A stretch of DNA of 64,000 bases from Siderastrea siderea (taxonomy: Eukaryota > Cnidaria > Anthozoa > Scleractinia > Rhizangiidae). Below the pieces are notes generated by a model. It saw nothing but the letters and a program-made list of their open reading frames with translations. It had not been told where the DNA came from and did no database searches. Made by a program: the position numbers and the translations under genes. Below are positions 1 to 11,500 of the stretch, one piece after another. Location: assembly GCA_964030785.1 (NCBI GenBank), contig OZ034971.1:42229304-42293303 (forward strand). The letters run 5' to 3'. Each line of letters starts with the position of its first letter. Position 1 is the first letter of the stretch.

Positions 1-3000
1 GTCCTTACTCGTCCTTATCTCTCCTTACTCGTACTTATCTGTCCTTACTCGTCCTTATCTATACTTACTCGTCCTTATCTCTCCTTACTCGTCCTTATCT
101 GTCCTTACTCGTCCTTATCTCTCCTTACTCGTCCTTATCTATACTTACTCGTCCTTATCTATACTTACTCTTCCTTATCTATACTTACTCTTCCTTATGT
201 ATACTTACTCGTCCTTATCTCTCCTTACTCGTCCTTATCTATACTTACTCGTCCTTATCTGTCCTTACTCGTCCTTATCTGTCCTTACTCGTCCTTATCT
301 CTCCTTACTCGTCCTTATCTCTCCTTACTCGTCCTTATCTCTCCTTACTCGTCCTTATCTGTCCTTACTCGTCCTTATCTGTCCTTACTCGTCCTTATCT
401 CTCCTTACTCGTCCTTATCTCTCCTTACTCGTCCTTATCTCTCCTTACTCGTCCTTATCTCTCCTTACTCGTCCTTATCTATACTTACTCGTCCTTATCT
501 GTCCTTACTCGTCCTTATCTGTCCTTACTCGTCCTTATCTCTCTTTACTCGTCCTTATCTATACTTACTCGTCCTTATCTCTCCTTACTCGTCCTTATCT
601 CTCCTTACTCGTCCTTTTCTGTCCTTACTCGTCCTTATCTGTCCTTACTCGTCCTTATCTGTCCTTACTCGTCCTTATCTGTCCTTACTCGTCCTTATCT
701 GTCCTTACTCGTCCTTATCTCTCCTTACTCGTCCTTATCTGTCCTTACTCGTCCTTATCTGTCCTTACTCGTCCTTATCTGTCCTTACTCGTCCTTATCT
801 CTCCTTACTCGTCCTTATCTATACTTACTCGTCCTTATCTGTCCTTACTCGTCCTTATCTGTCCTTACTCGTCCTTATCTCTCCTTACTCGTCCTTATCT
901 CTCCTTACTCGTCCTTATCTCTCCTTACTCGTCCTTATCTCTCCTTACTCGTCCTTATCTCTCCTTACTCGTCCTTATCTATACTTACTCGTCCTTATCT
1001 GTCCTTACTCGTCCTTTTCTCTCCTTACTCGTCCTTATCTCTCCTTACTCGTCCTTATCTGTCCTTACTCGTCCTTATCTCTCCTTACTCGTCCTTATCT
1101 GTCCTTACTCGTCCTTATCTCTCCTTACTCGTCCTTATCTCTCCTTACTCGTCCTTATCTGTCCTTACTCGTCCTTATCTATACTTACTCGTCCTTTTCT
1201 GTCCTTACTCGTCCTTATCTATACTTACTCGTCCTTTTCTGTCCTTACTCGTCCTTATCTATACTTACTCGTCCTTTTCTCTCCTTACTCGTCGTGATCT
1301 ATACTTACTCGTCCTTTTCTGTCCTTACTCGTCCTTTTCTGTCCTTAGTCGTCCTTTTCTGTCCTTACTCGTCCTTATCTCTCCTTACTCGTCCTTATCT
1401 CTCCTTACTCGTCCTTATCTATACTTACTGTTCCTTATCTATACTTACTCTTCCTTTTCTGTCCTTACTCGTCCTTATCTCTCCTTACTCGTCCTTATCT
1501 GTCCTTACTCGTCCTTATCTATACTTACTCGTCTTTATCTCTCCTTACTCGTCCTTATCTGTCCTTACTCGTCCTTATCTCTCCTTACTCGTCCTTATCT
1601 ATACTTACTCGTCCTTATCTATACTTACTCTTCCTTATCTATACTTACTCTTCCTTATGTATACTTACTCGTCCTTATCTCTCCTTACTCGTCCTTATCT
1701 ATACTTACTCGTCCTTATCTGTCCTTACTCGTCCTTATCTGTCCTTACTCGTCCTTATCTCTCCTTACTTGTCCTTATCTCTCCTTACTCGTCCTTATCT
1801 CTCCTTACTCGTCCTTATCTCTCCTTACTCGTCCTTATCTGTCCTTACTCGTCCTTATCTGTCCTTACTCGTCCTTATCTCTCCTTACTCGTCCTTATCT
1901 CTCCTTACTCGTCCTTATCTATACTTACTCGTCCTTATCTGTCCTTACTCGTCCTTATCTCTCCTTACTCGTCCTTATCTCTCCTTACTCGTCCTTATCT
2001 CTCCTTACTCGTCCTTATCTATACTTACTGTTCCTTATCTATACTTACTCTTCCTTTTCTGTCCTTACTCGTCCTTATCTCTCCTTACTCGTCCTTATCT
2101 GTCCTTACTCGTCCTTATCTATACTTACTCGTCCTTATCTCTCCTTACTCGTCCTTATCTGTCCTTACGCGTCCTTATCTCTCCTTACTCGTCCTTATCT
2201 ATACTTACTCGTCCTTATCTCTCCTTACTCGTCCTTATCTCTCCTTACTCGTCCTTATCTATACTTACTCGTCCTTATCTCTCCTTACTCGTCCTTATCT
2301 CTCCTTAATCGTCCTTTTCTGTCCTTACTCGTCCTTTTCTGTCGTTACTCGTCCTTATCTCTCCTTACTCGTCCTTATCTCTCCTTACTCGTCCTTTTCT
2401 GTCCTTACTCGTCCTTATCTCTCCTTACTCGTCCTTATCTCTCCTTACTCGTCCTTATCTATACTTACTGTTCCTTATCTATACTTACTCGTCCTTTTCT
2501 GTCCTTACTCGTCCTTATCTCTCCTTACTCGTCCTTATCTGTCCTTACTCGTCCTTATCTGTCCTTACTCGTCCTTATCTCTCCTTACTCGTCCTTATCT
2601 GTCCTTACTCGTCCTTATCTCTCCTTACTCGTCCTTATCTATACTTACTCGTCCTTATCTATACTTACTCTTCCTTATCTATACTTACTCTTCCTTATGT
2701 ATACTTACTCGTCCTTATCTCTCCTTACTCGTCCTTATCTATACTTACTCTTCCTTATCTATACTTACTCTTCCTTATCTCTCCTTACTCGTCCTTATCT
2801 ATACTTACTCGTCCTTATCTCTCCTTACTCGTCCTTATCTCTCCTTACTCGTCCTTATCTCTCCTTACTCGTCCTTATCTCTCCTTACTCGTCCTTATCT
2901 CTCCTTACTCGTCCTTATCTATACTTACTCGTCCTTATCTGTCCTTACTCGTCCTTATCTCTCCTTACTCGTCCTTATCTCTCCTTACTCGTCCTTATCT

Positions 3001-5085
3001 CTCCTTACTCGTCCTTATCTCTCCTTACTCGTCCTTATCTGTCGTTACTCGTCCTTATCTCTCCTTACTCGTCCTTATCTCTCCTTACTCGTCCTTATCT
3101 GTCCTTACTCGTCCATATCTATACTTACTCGTCCTTTTCTGTCCTTACTCGTCCTTATCTATACTTACTCGTCCTTTTCTGTCCTTACTCGTCCTTATCT
3201 ATACTTACTCGTCCTTTTCTCTCCTTACTCGTCCTGATCTATACTTACTCGTCCTTTTCTGTCCTTACTCGTCCTTTTCTGTCCTTAGTCGTCCTTTTCT
3301 GTCCTTACTCGTCCTTATCTCTCCTTACTCGTCCTTATCTCTCCTTACTCGTCCTTATCTATACTTACTGTTCCTTATCTATACTTACTCTTCCTTTTCT
3401 GTCCTTACTCGTCCTTATCTCTCCTTACTCGTCCTTATCTCTCCTTACTCTTCCTTATCTATACTTACTCTTCCTTATCTATACTTACTCTTCCTTATCT
3501 ATACTTACTCTTCCTTATCTATACTTACTCGTCCTTATCTATACTTACTCGTCCTTATCTATACTTACTCGTCCTTCTCTCTCCTTACTCTTCGTTATCT
3601 ATACTTACTCGTCCTTATCTCTCCTTACTCTTCCTTATCTCTCCTTACTCTTCCTTATCTCTCCTTACTCTTCCTTATCTATACTTACTCTTCCTTATCT
3701 ATACTTACCCTTCCTTATCTATACTTACTCGTCCTTATCTCTCCTTACTCGTCCTTATCCATACTTACTCGTCCTTATCTCTCCTTACTCTTCCTTATCT
3801 ATACTTACTCGTCCTTATCTGTCCTTACTCGTCCTTATCTCTCCTTACTCTTCCTTATCTATACTTACTCGTCCTTTTCCGTCCTTACTCGTCCTTATCT
3901 ATACTTACTCGTCCTTATCTGTCCTTACTCGTCCTTATCTATACTTACTCGTCCTTTTCTGTCCTTACTCGTCCTTATCTCTCCTTACTCGTCCTTATCT
4001 GTCCTTACTCGTCCTTATCTATACTTACTCGTCCTTTTCTGTCCTTACTCGTCCTTATCTATACTTACTCGTCCTTTTCTGTCCTTACTCGTCCTTATCT
4101 ATACTTACTCGTCCTTTTCTCTCCTTACTCGTCCTGATCTATACTTACTCGTCCCTTTCTGTCCTTACTCGTCCTTTTCTGTCCTTAGTCGTCCTTTTCT
4201 GTCCTTACTCGTCCTTATCTCTCCTTACTCGTCCTTATCTCTCCTTACTCGTCCTTATCTATACTTACTGTTCCTTATCTATACTTACTCTTCCTTTTCT
4301 GTCCTTACTCGTCCTTATCCCTCCTTACTCGTCCTTATCTGTCCTTACTCGTCCTTATCTATACTTACTCGTCCTTATCTCTCCTTACTCGTCCTTATCT
4401 GTCCTTACTCGTCCTTATCTCTCCTTACTCGTCCTTATCTGTCCTTACTCGTCCTTATCTATACTTACTCGTCCTTATCTGTCCTTACTCGTCCTTATCT
4501 GTCCTTACTCGTCCTTATCTCTCCTTACTCGTCCTTATCTATACTTACTCGTCCTTATCTCTCCTTACTCGTCCTTATCTCTCCTTACTCGTCCTTTTCT
4601 GTCCTTACCCGTCCTTATCTCTCCTTACTCGTCCTTATCTCTCCTTACTCGTCCTTATCTATACTTACTCGTCCTTATCTCTCCTTACTCGTCCTTATCT
4701 CTCCTTACTCGTCCTTTTCTGTCCTTACTCGTCCTTTTCTGTCGTTACTCGTCCTTATCTCTCCTTACCCGTCCTTTTCTGTCCTTACTCGTCCTTTTCT
4801 GTCCTTACTCGTCCTTATCTGTCCTTACTCGTCCTTATCTCTCCTTACTCGTCCTTATCTGTCCTTACTCGTCCTTATCTATACTTACTCGTCCTTATCT
4901 GTCCTTACTCGTCCTTATCTCTCCTTACTCGTCCTTATCTCTCCTTGCTCGTCCTTATCTCTCCTTACTCGTCCTTATCTCTCCTTACTCGTCCTTTTCT
5001 GTCCTTACTCGTCCTTACCCGTCTTTGCTTGTTCTTATCTGTCCTTACGGCGCGTCCTTACCCATCGTTTTCTGTCCTTTTCTAT
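1..5085. repeat. 20-bp satellite array with higher-order repeats
   Basis: About 250 tandem copies of a 20-bp unit, GTCCTTACTCGTCCTTATCT, run from the window start to about 5085. Most variation is at the start of the unit, which is GTCC, CTCC or ATAC, plus A/T at the base before the last CT. Rare variants travel together in blocks, so there is a higher-order structure: the block at 1261-1460 recurs at 3201-3420 and 4101-4320 (spacings 1940 and 900 bp), and the block around 1621-1700 recurs near 2661-2740. Because 20 is not a multiple of 3, one strand reads through all three registers without a stop and yields long Leu/Ser/Tyr-rich open frames. I regard these as an artefact, not genes. Confidence 0.97.
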
Positions 5086-5429
5086 TTCGAATGATTAACT
5101 AGCCTCTAAGTTACTCAAAGTGATGTTCGTGGTAACAACGATAACTCGCTAATGCACGGTTGGAAAAGTATCAAACCAACTCTAATATGCACATAAATGG
5201 CAAGATTGTGCAATAAATTTTTAAAAAATAACCAGTTTTCCTTCATGCGATTTTTTTTAAACTTTTTTTCCCAGAACGTAAGGTAACAGGAAATAATTGT
5301 AAGACAGAGTCACTTAATGAGACGTATCTGCACCTGTATACACTTTTTAAATTAAAAAAAAATAAACGTCCTTTACTTACCCTCGGCAAGTGTTTATAGC
5401 AAAGTGCAAGTGGGGCCGAGCATTTAAAC
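5086..5429. other. Flanking DNA, nothing recognised
   Basis: AT-rich non-repetitive sequence between the satellite and a SINE. No coding signal, RNA gene or repeat recognised. Confidence 0.5.
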
Positions 5430-5636
5430 CTTAGAAACAAATATTTTAAACTGAACATAACAAGTTAAAAATCCCAACTGGCAGGAGGCAGACCAGTTGG
5501 CTATTTACAAGTGTGGCCGAGGAGCTGAATCCGGGTAGACCGTGAAACAACTCCAGATAGTGGTCAGAGCGGGACTTGAAACTGGGATCTCCAGATTTCA
5601 AGTCTGGCGCTCTAACCACTCGGCCACACTGCCTCC
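5430..5636 (-). mobile_element. SINE with tRNA-Ser-like head
   Basis: Read on the minus strand from 5636, the sequence starts with a tRNA-like head: the A-box region TGGCCGAGTGGTTAGAGC, then an anticodon stem-loop CCAGA-CTTGAAA-TCTGG with anticodon TGA (serine), then a B-box-like GTTTCAAGTCC. It continues into an unrelated body and ends near 5430. The head is degenerate (the usual GTTCGAATC is GTTTCAAGTC), so I call it a tRNA-derived SINE rather than a working tRNA-Ser gene. The left limit is approximate. Confidence 0.75.
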
Positions 5637-5639
5637 AGT

Positions 5640-7854
5640 TCATTGCACCAGTAAGTAAGTAAGTAATCTTTAATAACGTGATCAGAACACACTTAGGTCA
5701 TTACAATTTGCTCATTTTAATTTGTAGCTTATTGCCCTAAAACTATTGTCTGTCTCTAAACTCGGTTGAAAACTACTGTATTAGAAAAAGTTCGGTTCTA
5801 AACAATGACATAAGTGCCTAACAGATAAAACAATACACTTTTTTTTTATAAGAACGCGTAAAATTTGGCTGAGCCTGAGGATGTTCTTATATTAGCCCAT
5901 ACATTTTCTTAAATTTTGGGGCAAATCTCAACCTCAACGTTCTCATAAAAATGGTTCTTATAAAAAAAAAGAGTGTACCCAAGTTAGCGTTTGCACAGTG
6001 TCTTCATCGCGCACACCTGCATTTGAAAAGTTTTGGTTTACCTTATAAGTGGAGCTGTGTCCAATATTGTGCAACCTCATTCCCAGGGCTTTTCCAGGTT
6101 TGAGGGTGATCAAAGATCAACGTTTGAGACAGCCCATGGGGGTTATGTTAGTGTTTGCGTACACGTGATTGATCAAAAATCAGTGGCCGGATCAGTGGTT
6201 GTGTTCAGTGAATAAGGTTTATTTTTGTGAACCTTTTTATTTGAAAGTAAGATGCGAAATTGGGCGAAAACAGTATTAAGGGATGTTTTGTTACCTAGAG
6301 AGGTGGATGAGCGAATTTGAGATTAATGCAGGGGTACGCCTGTGTGGTAAACAACATGAATTTTGTCACGTTGAGTACATGTGATCAGGTGAAGGTCACA
6401 TTTTCTTTATTGTATACTTGGCTGTTTAGCAGTGAAACGGAAGTGAAAAATTGAAGGAGGACGGCTGATACATACAAGGTTATGATATTTTGGTTAAAAT
6501 ATAGATAGTAGTTCAAAGTTGTTGCAATACGAATTATGTTGGGAGATGGTAAAAAACATTACGCTTGTGGTAAGAAAGGAAAACTTTATCACATGGGCAG
6601 GCAGTCATGTGATAATGTTTAGTGTGGGTCGTTTCACGTGTAAAGAACGTGTTATGTTGATTGAGCGTGAGATCAGGTTACTATTTTGTGCAAACAACTG
6701 GTGTTTTGTCACGTGCAAACATGTGATTCGGCGTTTTTTATTGGCCTGCGTGACAGCTGTATTTGGAGGTTACACAAAGGAAGAAACTTAAGGAAGCGGG
6801 GATGAGGAAAGCGTTTTTTTTGGGGGGGGGGAATCTGAAAAATGATAGCTGATTTTTGTGTCTATAAACTGTGGAGCGTGGAGCTATTGCGTGTTGTTAT
6901 TCGTACTGGAGGTGATAATTGTTTTGATTTGCTCCTTGCCTTGCTGCTCTTTCCGCACAAACTTCGCACAAAGAACCCGCTACCTCCACGCAGCCTAACC
7001 AGAACCCCATTCCTCTGGTACGTCGCCTCTACCTTTGCCCCTAGCTAGTCGCCCATACAAGCAACGCTTATGTCACCTAGGGATACACTCTTTTTCCTTG
7101 TCGACCTTGTGCCTTTGGCGGACCTAGTGAACGAGCAGGCATCAATTTTAAAACCTTCCGAAAGGTGCGAACAATAATTCGTTTCAGTTCGAAATTCACG
7201 TTTCTGCCCTTTTTATACCTTCAAGCTATTTACCATCTATTTGCCATCATTTACTACGGGACATCCCTGCACTGAAGTCACGTTATTTCTCACACTCTAT
7301 TAAATGTTCAATCATATAACACCAAAGGTAATTTATACGCATGCCTACAAAGGATTTGTCCCAATTCTCGTCTATCAAAACAAACGAAGCTCAAAAATAT
7401 TTCCTAGACCGAACATCATAAATATCAGATAACACACGAATTATTTACTACACTCGCTTCCGCTTACCTGTTAACCAGGTTTGTGCTAAAGTTTCGTTTT
7501 CTATGGAAGTCTACCACAGAGAAGCCAGCCATTTCTAATTGATATATAAATAACAAACGTCACGAAATGAGGACATAAATTGCAGACACTCGGGTCCTGT
7601 ACTCTTCGGGAAAAATTCGGCAGTCTTTGGGGGTGCCGAACATGGTCCACCCAACCAAAGAACCAACATTCCCAGAAACTTAAGGCTGCATGACGACTAT
7701 GAGGCTATTTTGTAGACAAAATAGCTCAAAAATGAACAGAGTACAGAGGTAAGTCCCTGGAGTCACAGTTGCAGGATAAACAGTTGTCGCAAGAGTCACA
7801 GTTGCAGGACAAAGTTCTCTGATCGTCTCCGCCATGACACCTTATCCCATGCCG
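5640..7854. other. Left flank of the Polinton, no gene recognised
   Basis: A short (AAGT)n tract lies near 5650. The stretch 6330-6780 has weak, diverged internal repeats around TTTTGTCACGT...CATGTGAT. A pair of direct repeats (GAGTCACAGTTGCAGGA) lies at about 7760-7810, just outside the insertion site. The open frames are short, show no domain, and I do not support any as a gene. Confidence 0.5.
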
Positions 7855-7860
7855 TCCACT
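7855..7860. repeat. Target-site duplication, left copy
   Basis: TCCACT directly precedes the first base of the left terminal inverted repeat and is repeated exactly after the last base of the right one (30418-30423). Six base pairs is the duplication length known for Maverick/Polinton integrases. Confidence 0.92.
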
Positions 7861-7917
7861 AGTAGTACATTGCGCCCACATAGGAAATTTGCTGGCTTCT
7901 GATTGGTCGAGAGCAGT

Positions 7918-8130
7918 CACGTGGTTTTAGGATGGGAAACCGCTGACCAGTGGGAAAAAAAGGATCGCGGGCTCATGGGAACCGGAAGTCACGTGTTTTG
8001 GAATAAGAAACCGCTGACCAGTGGGAAAAAAGGGATCGCGGGCTCATGGGAACCGGAAGTCACGTGTTTTAGGATGGGAAACCGCTGAGCAGTCCAAAAA
8101 ATCGATCGTGGGCTCAAGGTGGGTTAAAAC
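7918..8130. repeat. Three tandem 71-72 bp repeats with CACGTG E-boxes
   Basis: Units begin with CACGTG at 7918, 7990 and 8061, followed by a conserved GGGAAACCGCTGA block and GGGCTCATGGGAACCGGAAG. The right TIR has only two units (CACGTG at 30263 and 30336). Repeated CACGTG palindromes and GAAACCGC blocks look like protein-binding sites for a terminal-repeat promoter or replication end; that role is inferred. Confidence 0.85.
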
Positions 8131-8276
8131 CGCTGAGAAAACGCGGGCTCCAAGTCCAAAGTCCAATTTTTGGAACGGGGGTAACCCTTGGAGTGAAAAC
8201 AACACAAAATGAATAAATCACGTTTGTTGTTATACTTTTTACAATAACTGAGAAAAATGGTTTTCCTGAGTGTTCC

Positions 8277-8507
8277 TTAATGTTCAATAGAGGGTCCCCA
8301 CCATTGTTTTTGACATCGAGTTATTCTTCGCCATTGATTGTTGTCACGGATCCATTGTTGTAATTGACGTCGATATGCTTGATTTCTGTTCAAAGGTATG
8401 GCAAAGGAACTGTAGAATTGGGGTGGTGGTGGTGGCGCCAAATGTTCTCGATCACAGTGATCACAATCGACGATCTTGTTTGGGCAATGTCTTTCACTGG
8501 TAGCCAT
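8277..8507 (-). CDS. Small zinc-ribbon-like protein overlapping the polymerase stop
   Basis: This 76-residue frame starts at an ATG inside the last polymerase codons (the ATG lies 11 nt upstream of the end of the polymerase TGA) and runs to 8277. It carries a compact metal-binding-like cluster, CPNKIVDCDHCDREH, near residues 8-22, then a proline run, then a basic Trp-rich half (two arginine clusters, a cysteine at 65 and a WWGP motif near the end). I do not recognise the family. It lies wholly inside the TIR, so the element carries it twice; the other copy (29822-30205) keeps the same residues except for a few substitutions but is frameshifted after WWGP. Preserved frame in both copies supports it, but gene conversion between TIRs would do the same. 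Translation could be by reinitiation after the polymerase stop. Confidence 0.45.
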   Translation of the reverse strand: MATSERHCPNKIVDCDHCDREHLAPPPPPQFYSSFAIPLNRNQAYRRQLQQWIRDNNQWRRITRCQKQWWGPSIEH

Positions 8508-11500
8508 AGGGGTAGGTGTTGAAGGTGCGGGGATCGATGACTCTTTTGTCGTACACCAAGCGATACCATTTGTGTTGGGGATAGGTAGCCAAACTGTAGT
8601 TTTTCGGTTCCCGGACAATGTGGTGACTTTTGGTGACTTGGATTTCGCGTGGTTTGGGAAGGGGTCTTTGTATTTCATCTTGGACATTCTGACGCATGAC
8701 GTCGTAATTCAACTGGGTGTGTCCTTCACTGTTGAGTCGGAAGCCTCTGACCTTGCATTCCACCTTTCCCTTATTAGTAGTATACCCGTAGTTCTTGGGT
8801 CCTCCACTGACAAATTCTTGGATGTATTCATCATCAGCTAATTCGGAGGCGAAGTCCCCTAGATAGGAACCCAAGGTAGGTTGGAATTGAGTGGGTGTTT
8901 CCTCCAGGTAGATGACGGAGTCGGTGTCAAAGTAGAGGACTCTCTCCCCTAAGGCTTCCAGGGCGTCATACAGTTTAAGGCGGGCGTGGCAGGTGGTGAA
9001 GCAGGCCACAAAAATGTTGAGGTTGGGTGAGATGCGGATGTCCTCTTTTTGGTTTTGGTAATGTACTTCGACCATGTCGTTATTGATAACGGACACGTGA
9101 CGTACGTCTAAGGCATCGGTATCCAAGAAACAGTGGAAGGCATGAGGATCATCAAAGGCTTGAATTTGGGTCTTGTTGAGGCGTTGTCCAAACTTGCCCC
9201 ACATGGAGTTGAGCATGAGCTTAGCTAGGGTACGCAGGCCGGGGTTCTTTTTGATGTTGTCGTATTCCAACTGGATACCCTCCTTCTCATAGTAATCCTG
9301 AATGTATTTCCTTTTTTCTTCTTCGGACATGTCTTGTTTAGGCCACCCGCTAGCTTTTTGCTTAATTTTAAGCCAGGTATTGACATAATCGGCGAAGAGG
9401 CCCTCACAGGTTTGTTCAAAATGCCAGACTTCATAGATGTATTGGACTTGGTACCCCAATTCGACGGCTTTGTTTAATTCGGGACTGCACCAGGTACTGG
9501 TGAGGGCGCGTTGTTCGTCGGGGTGAGGGCAATGATAGGATCTGTCCAAAAGAGGTTTGTCCATTTCTTCTTCCACACAACGGGCACAGAGGGGAAAGAG
9601 CAGTTTGTCGTCATGACGGTAAGGCAGCACGGGATGGTACAATTCACGGGGAGGCAGGACTTTGCATTGGATTAGTCCAAAGTACTGGTGTATGTCAGTG
9701 TGACCCGGTTGAGAAAGGATGGTGGGATGTCCTTTGGGGTAGGTGGAGGTCTTGTTCACCCACGGGTACAAGGAGGTGACATCGATGTAGTGAATTTTTT
9801 GGCCGGGGGTAATATGATGGTAGAGTTTGATGGCATTGGTACGACCTCCACAGAAAGCGTCCCGAGGTTGAAGAGGTTGGATAAAGTTGAGTTCCCGGAC
9901 GAAGGAGTCGATCTCTGGTTGGGTTTTTAGGAGGTGCTTCCATTCACATCCCCACATTTGAATGACGTTGTACCCTTGCTTGGTAAGCTTTTGGACTTTG
10001 TCTTGGGTGACGTCATAGAGGTCATGCATGGTTCGATCATAGTTCCGGGGATGTTTTTCGTGGCGATGGGGATAACAGGTAGGGCATCCGTGGGTGAAAC
10101 ACCCTTGAAATTCGTAGACGGTGTGGGTGTCGGGGCAATAACCATCCACATGGATCTGGGTCCCGGGGATCTTATACTCGCCTTCATTTCGGACATGTTG
10201 GATGTACTGGTGATGAGGGTCTGGATTGGCACTGGCCAAGAGATCGGCGGGGGTAAGATCTTTTAGGGCGCGTTGACGTAGTTGGTGATCGCACCAGGTT
10301 AACCAGTGAAGGGCTGGGATGGACTGGTTGATGTTGTTTCTCCACCCCTTATGACCGGCGGGTTCGCTGGCAATACTGTTCGGGATCATCCGGTTCATAC
10401 GTAAATCTCGATTACAAGCCGAGGCAATGGTGACGTGATCGAAGGGATTGAAGCCTGTTAAGTCTTCAAACATGCGTTTGAAAGTGAGACATCCTTGTTT
10501 CAAGAGTCGTACATCGGAGCTGCAATAGTCCAACAACTCTTTTTGGAAATTAAACACCACACCCTGGTCGCGTTGTTCTTGATGCCAGGTTTCGAAGGCT
10601 TGTCTTCCTTCGAGTGACATGGTCTCAGGCATGTAGTAATCGCGTGAGGGGAGGATGCCCACGTAGTTTTGATGCTCATCACGGGGTACGTTGAACTTGT
10701 GTGGGAAATACCCTTTGCAGAGTTCTGTCAAACCAAAGGTTTTGGGAAACGCGGAGAGGGGCATCTGGAAGAAACTCATCGAATCGATGAACCGGATGCG
10801 GTCATGTTTGATCTCTAAGAGTTTACATCCGTTGCGGAGTTGTTCAACGATCCGGTTGTCACTATAGTATTCTTGGATGATAAAGTACCCATCGTACCCT
10901 TGAAAATTATGGGCGATGACATTGACTTGACGGGTATCGTGGAGAGTCAAGGTATCCAACCATTTCAGAAAGTCACGGATACAGGTGGGACCTGGGAAAG
11001 GCTTGGGTTCATCGTTGTCTTCGGTTTCGGCCACGACGAGATTCGCAATGTGTTTTTCGTGGGGTTGCATGGCTTCGATATCAAAGAAGACGTGTAAGGG
11101 AGGTAGGACGTCTTCCTCGTCCTCGGAGGAGGCATGGGGTTCCGCGGCGGCGGCACCTCGTTTGGCGCGAGGACCTTTTTGACGGGTCCTCTTTCTCTTC
11201 TTTTCGTCTTGAGGTTTGGGGGCTCTTTGTATGAAACAACGGTGTTGGTCGGCGTGGACGTACTGATGACAAGAAGGGCAATCCACGTGCTTACAGCGGT
11301 GACGTTGAATGCGGGACAAGCCCACATTTTGTTGATAACAGTCAGGGCATCGGTGTCGTTGAGAGCACACGGAGGACTGGAGGTCCGTGGCGGGTTTGCC
11401 AGCATGGGTCTTGCTGGTATGGGCTTCCAAACACGCGGGTCCGAAAAAGTCCCGATGACACGACTGGCAACGTTGAGTGGCTTTAAGGTGTCGGGGGTAA

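Larger units (their letters stand above)
7861..8693 (+). repeat. Left terminal inverted repeat, about 833 bp
   Basis: Inverted match to 29637-30417. The outermost 20 bp and the inner 600-700 bp match closely, while about 45 bp near the tip (7881-7925) has diverged. The inner limit is at GTCAGAATGTCC read on the minus strand (8682-8693). This repeat includes the last 66 codons of the polymerase gene and a small overlapping ORF. It is about 50 bp longer than the right arm because it has one more copy of an internal 72-bp repeat. Confidence 0.93.

Noticed and set aside
197..5102. Open frames of 366, 647, 179 and 801 codons with a 20-residue Leu/Ser/Tyr period
   Set aside because: They are readings of a 20-bp satellite with no stop in any register. 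No start context, domain or codon signal.
5446..5643. 65-codon frame with CGRVVRAPDLKSGD
   Set aside because: It is the translated tRNA head of a SINE.
6519..6791. 90-codon frame left of the Polinton
   Set aside because: No domain, no splice context, in a region of weak repeats.
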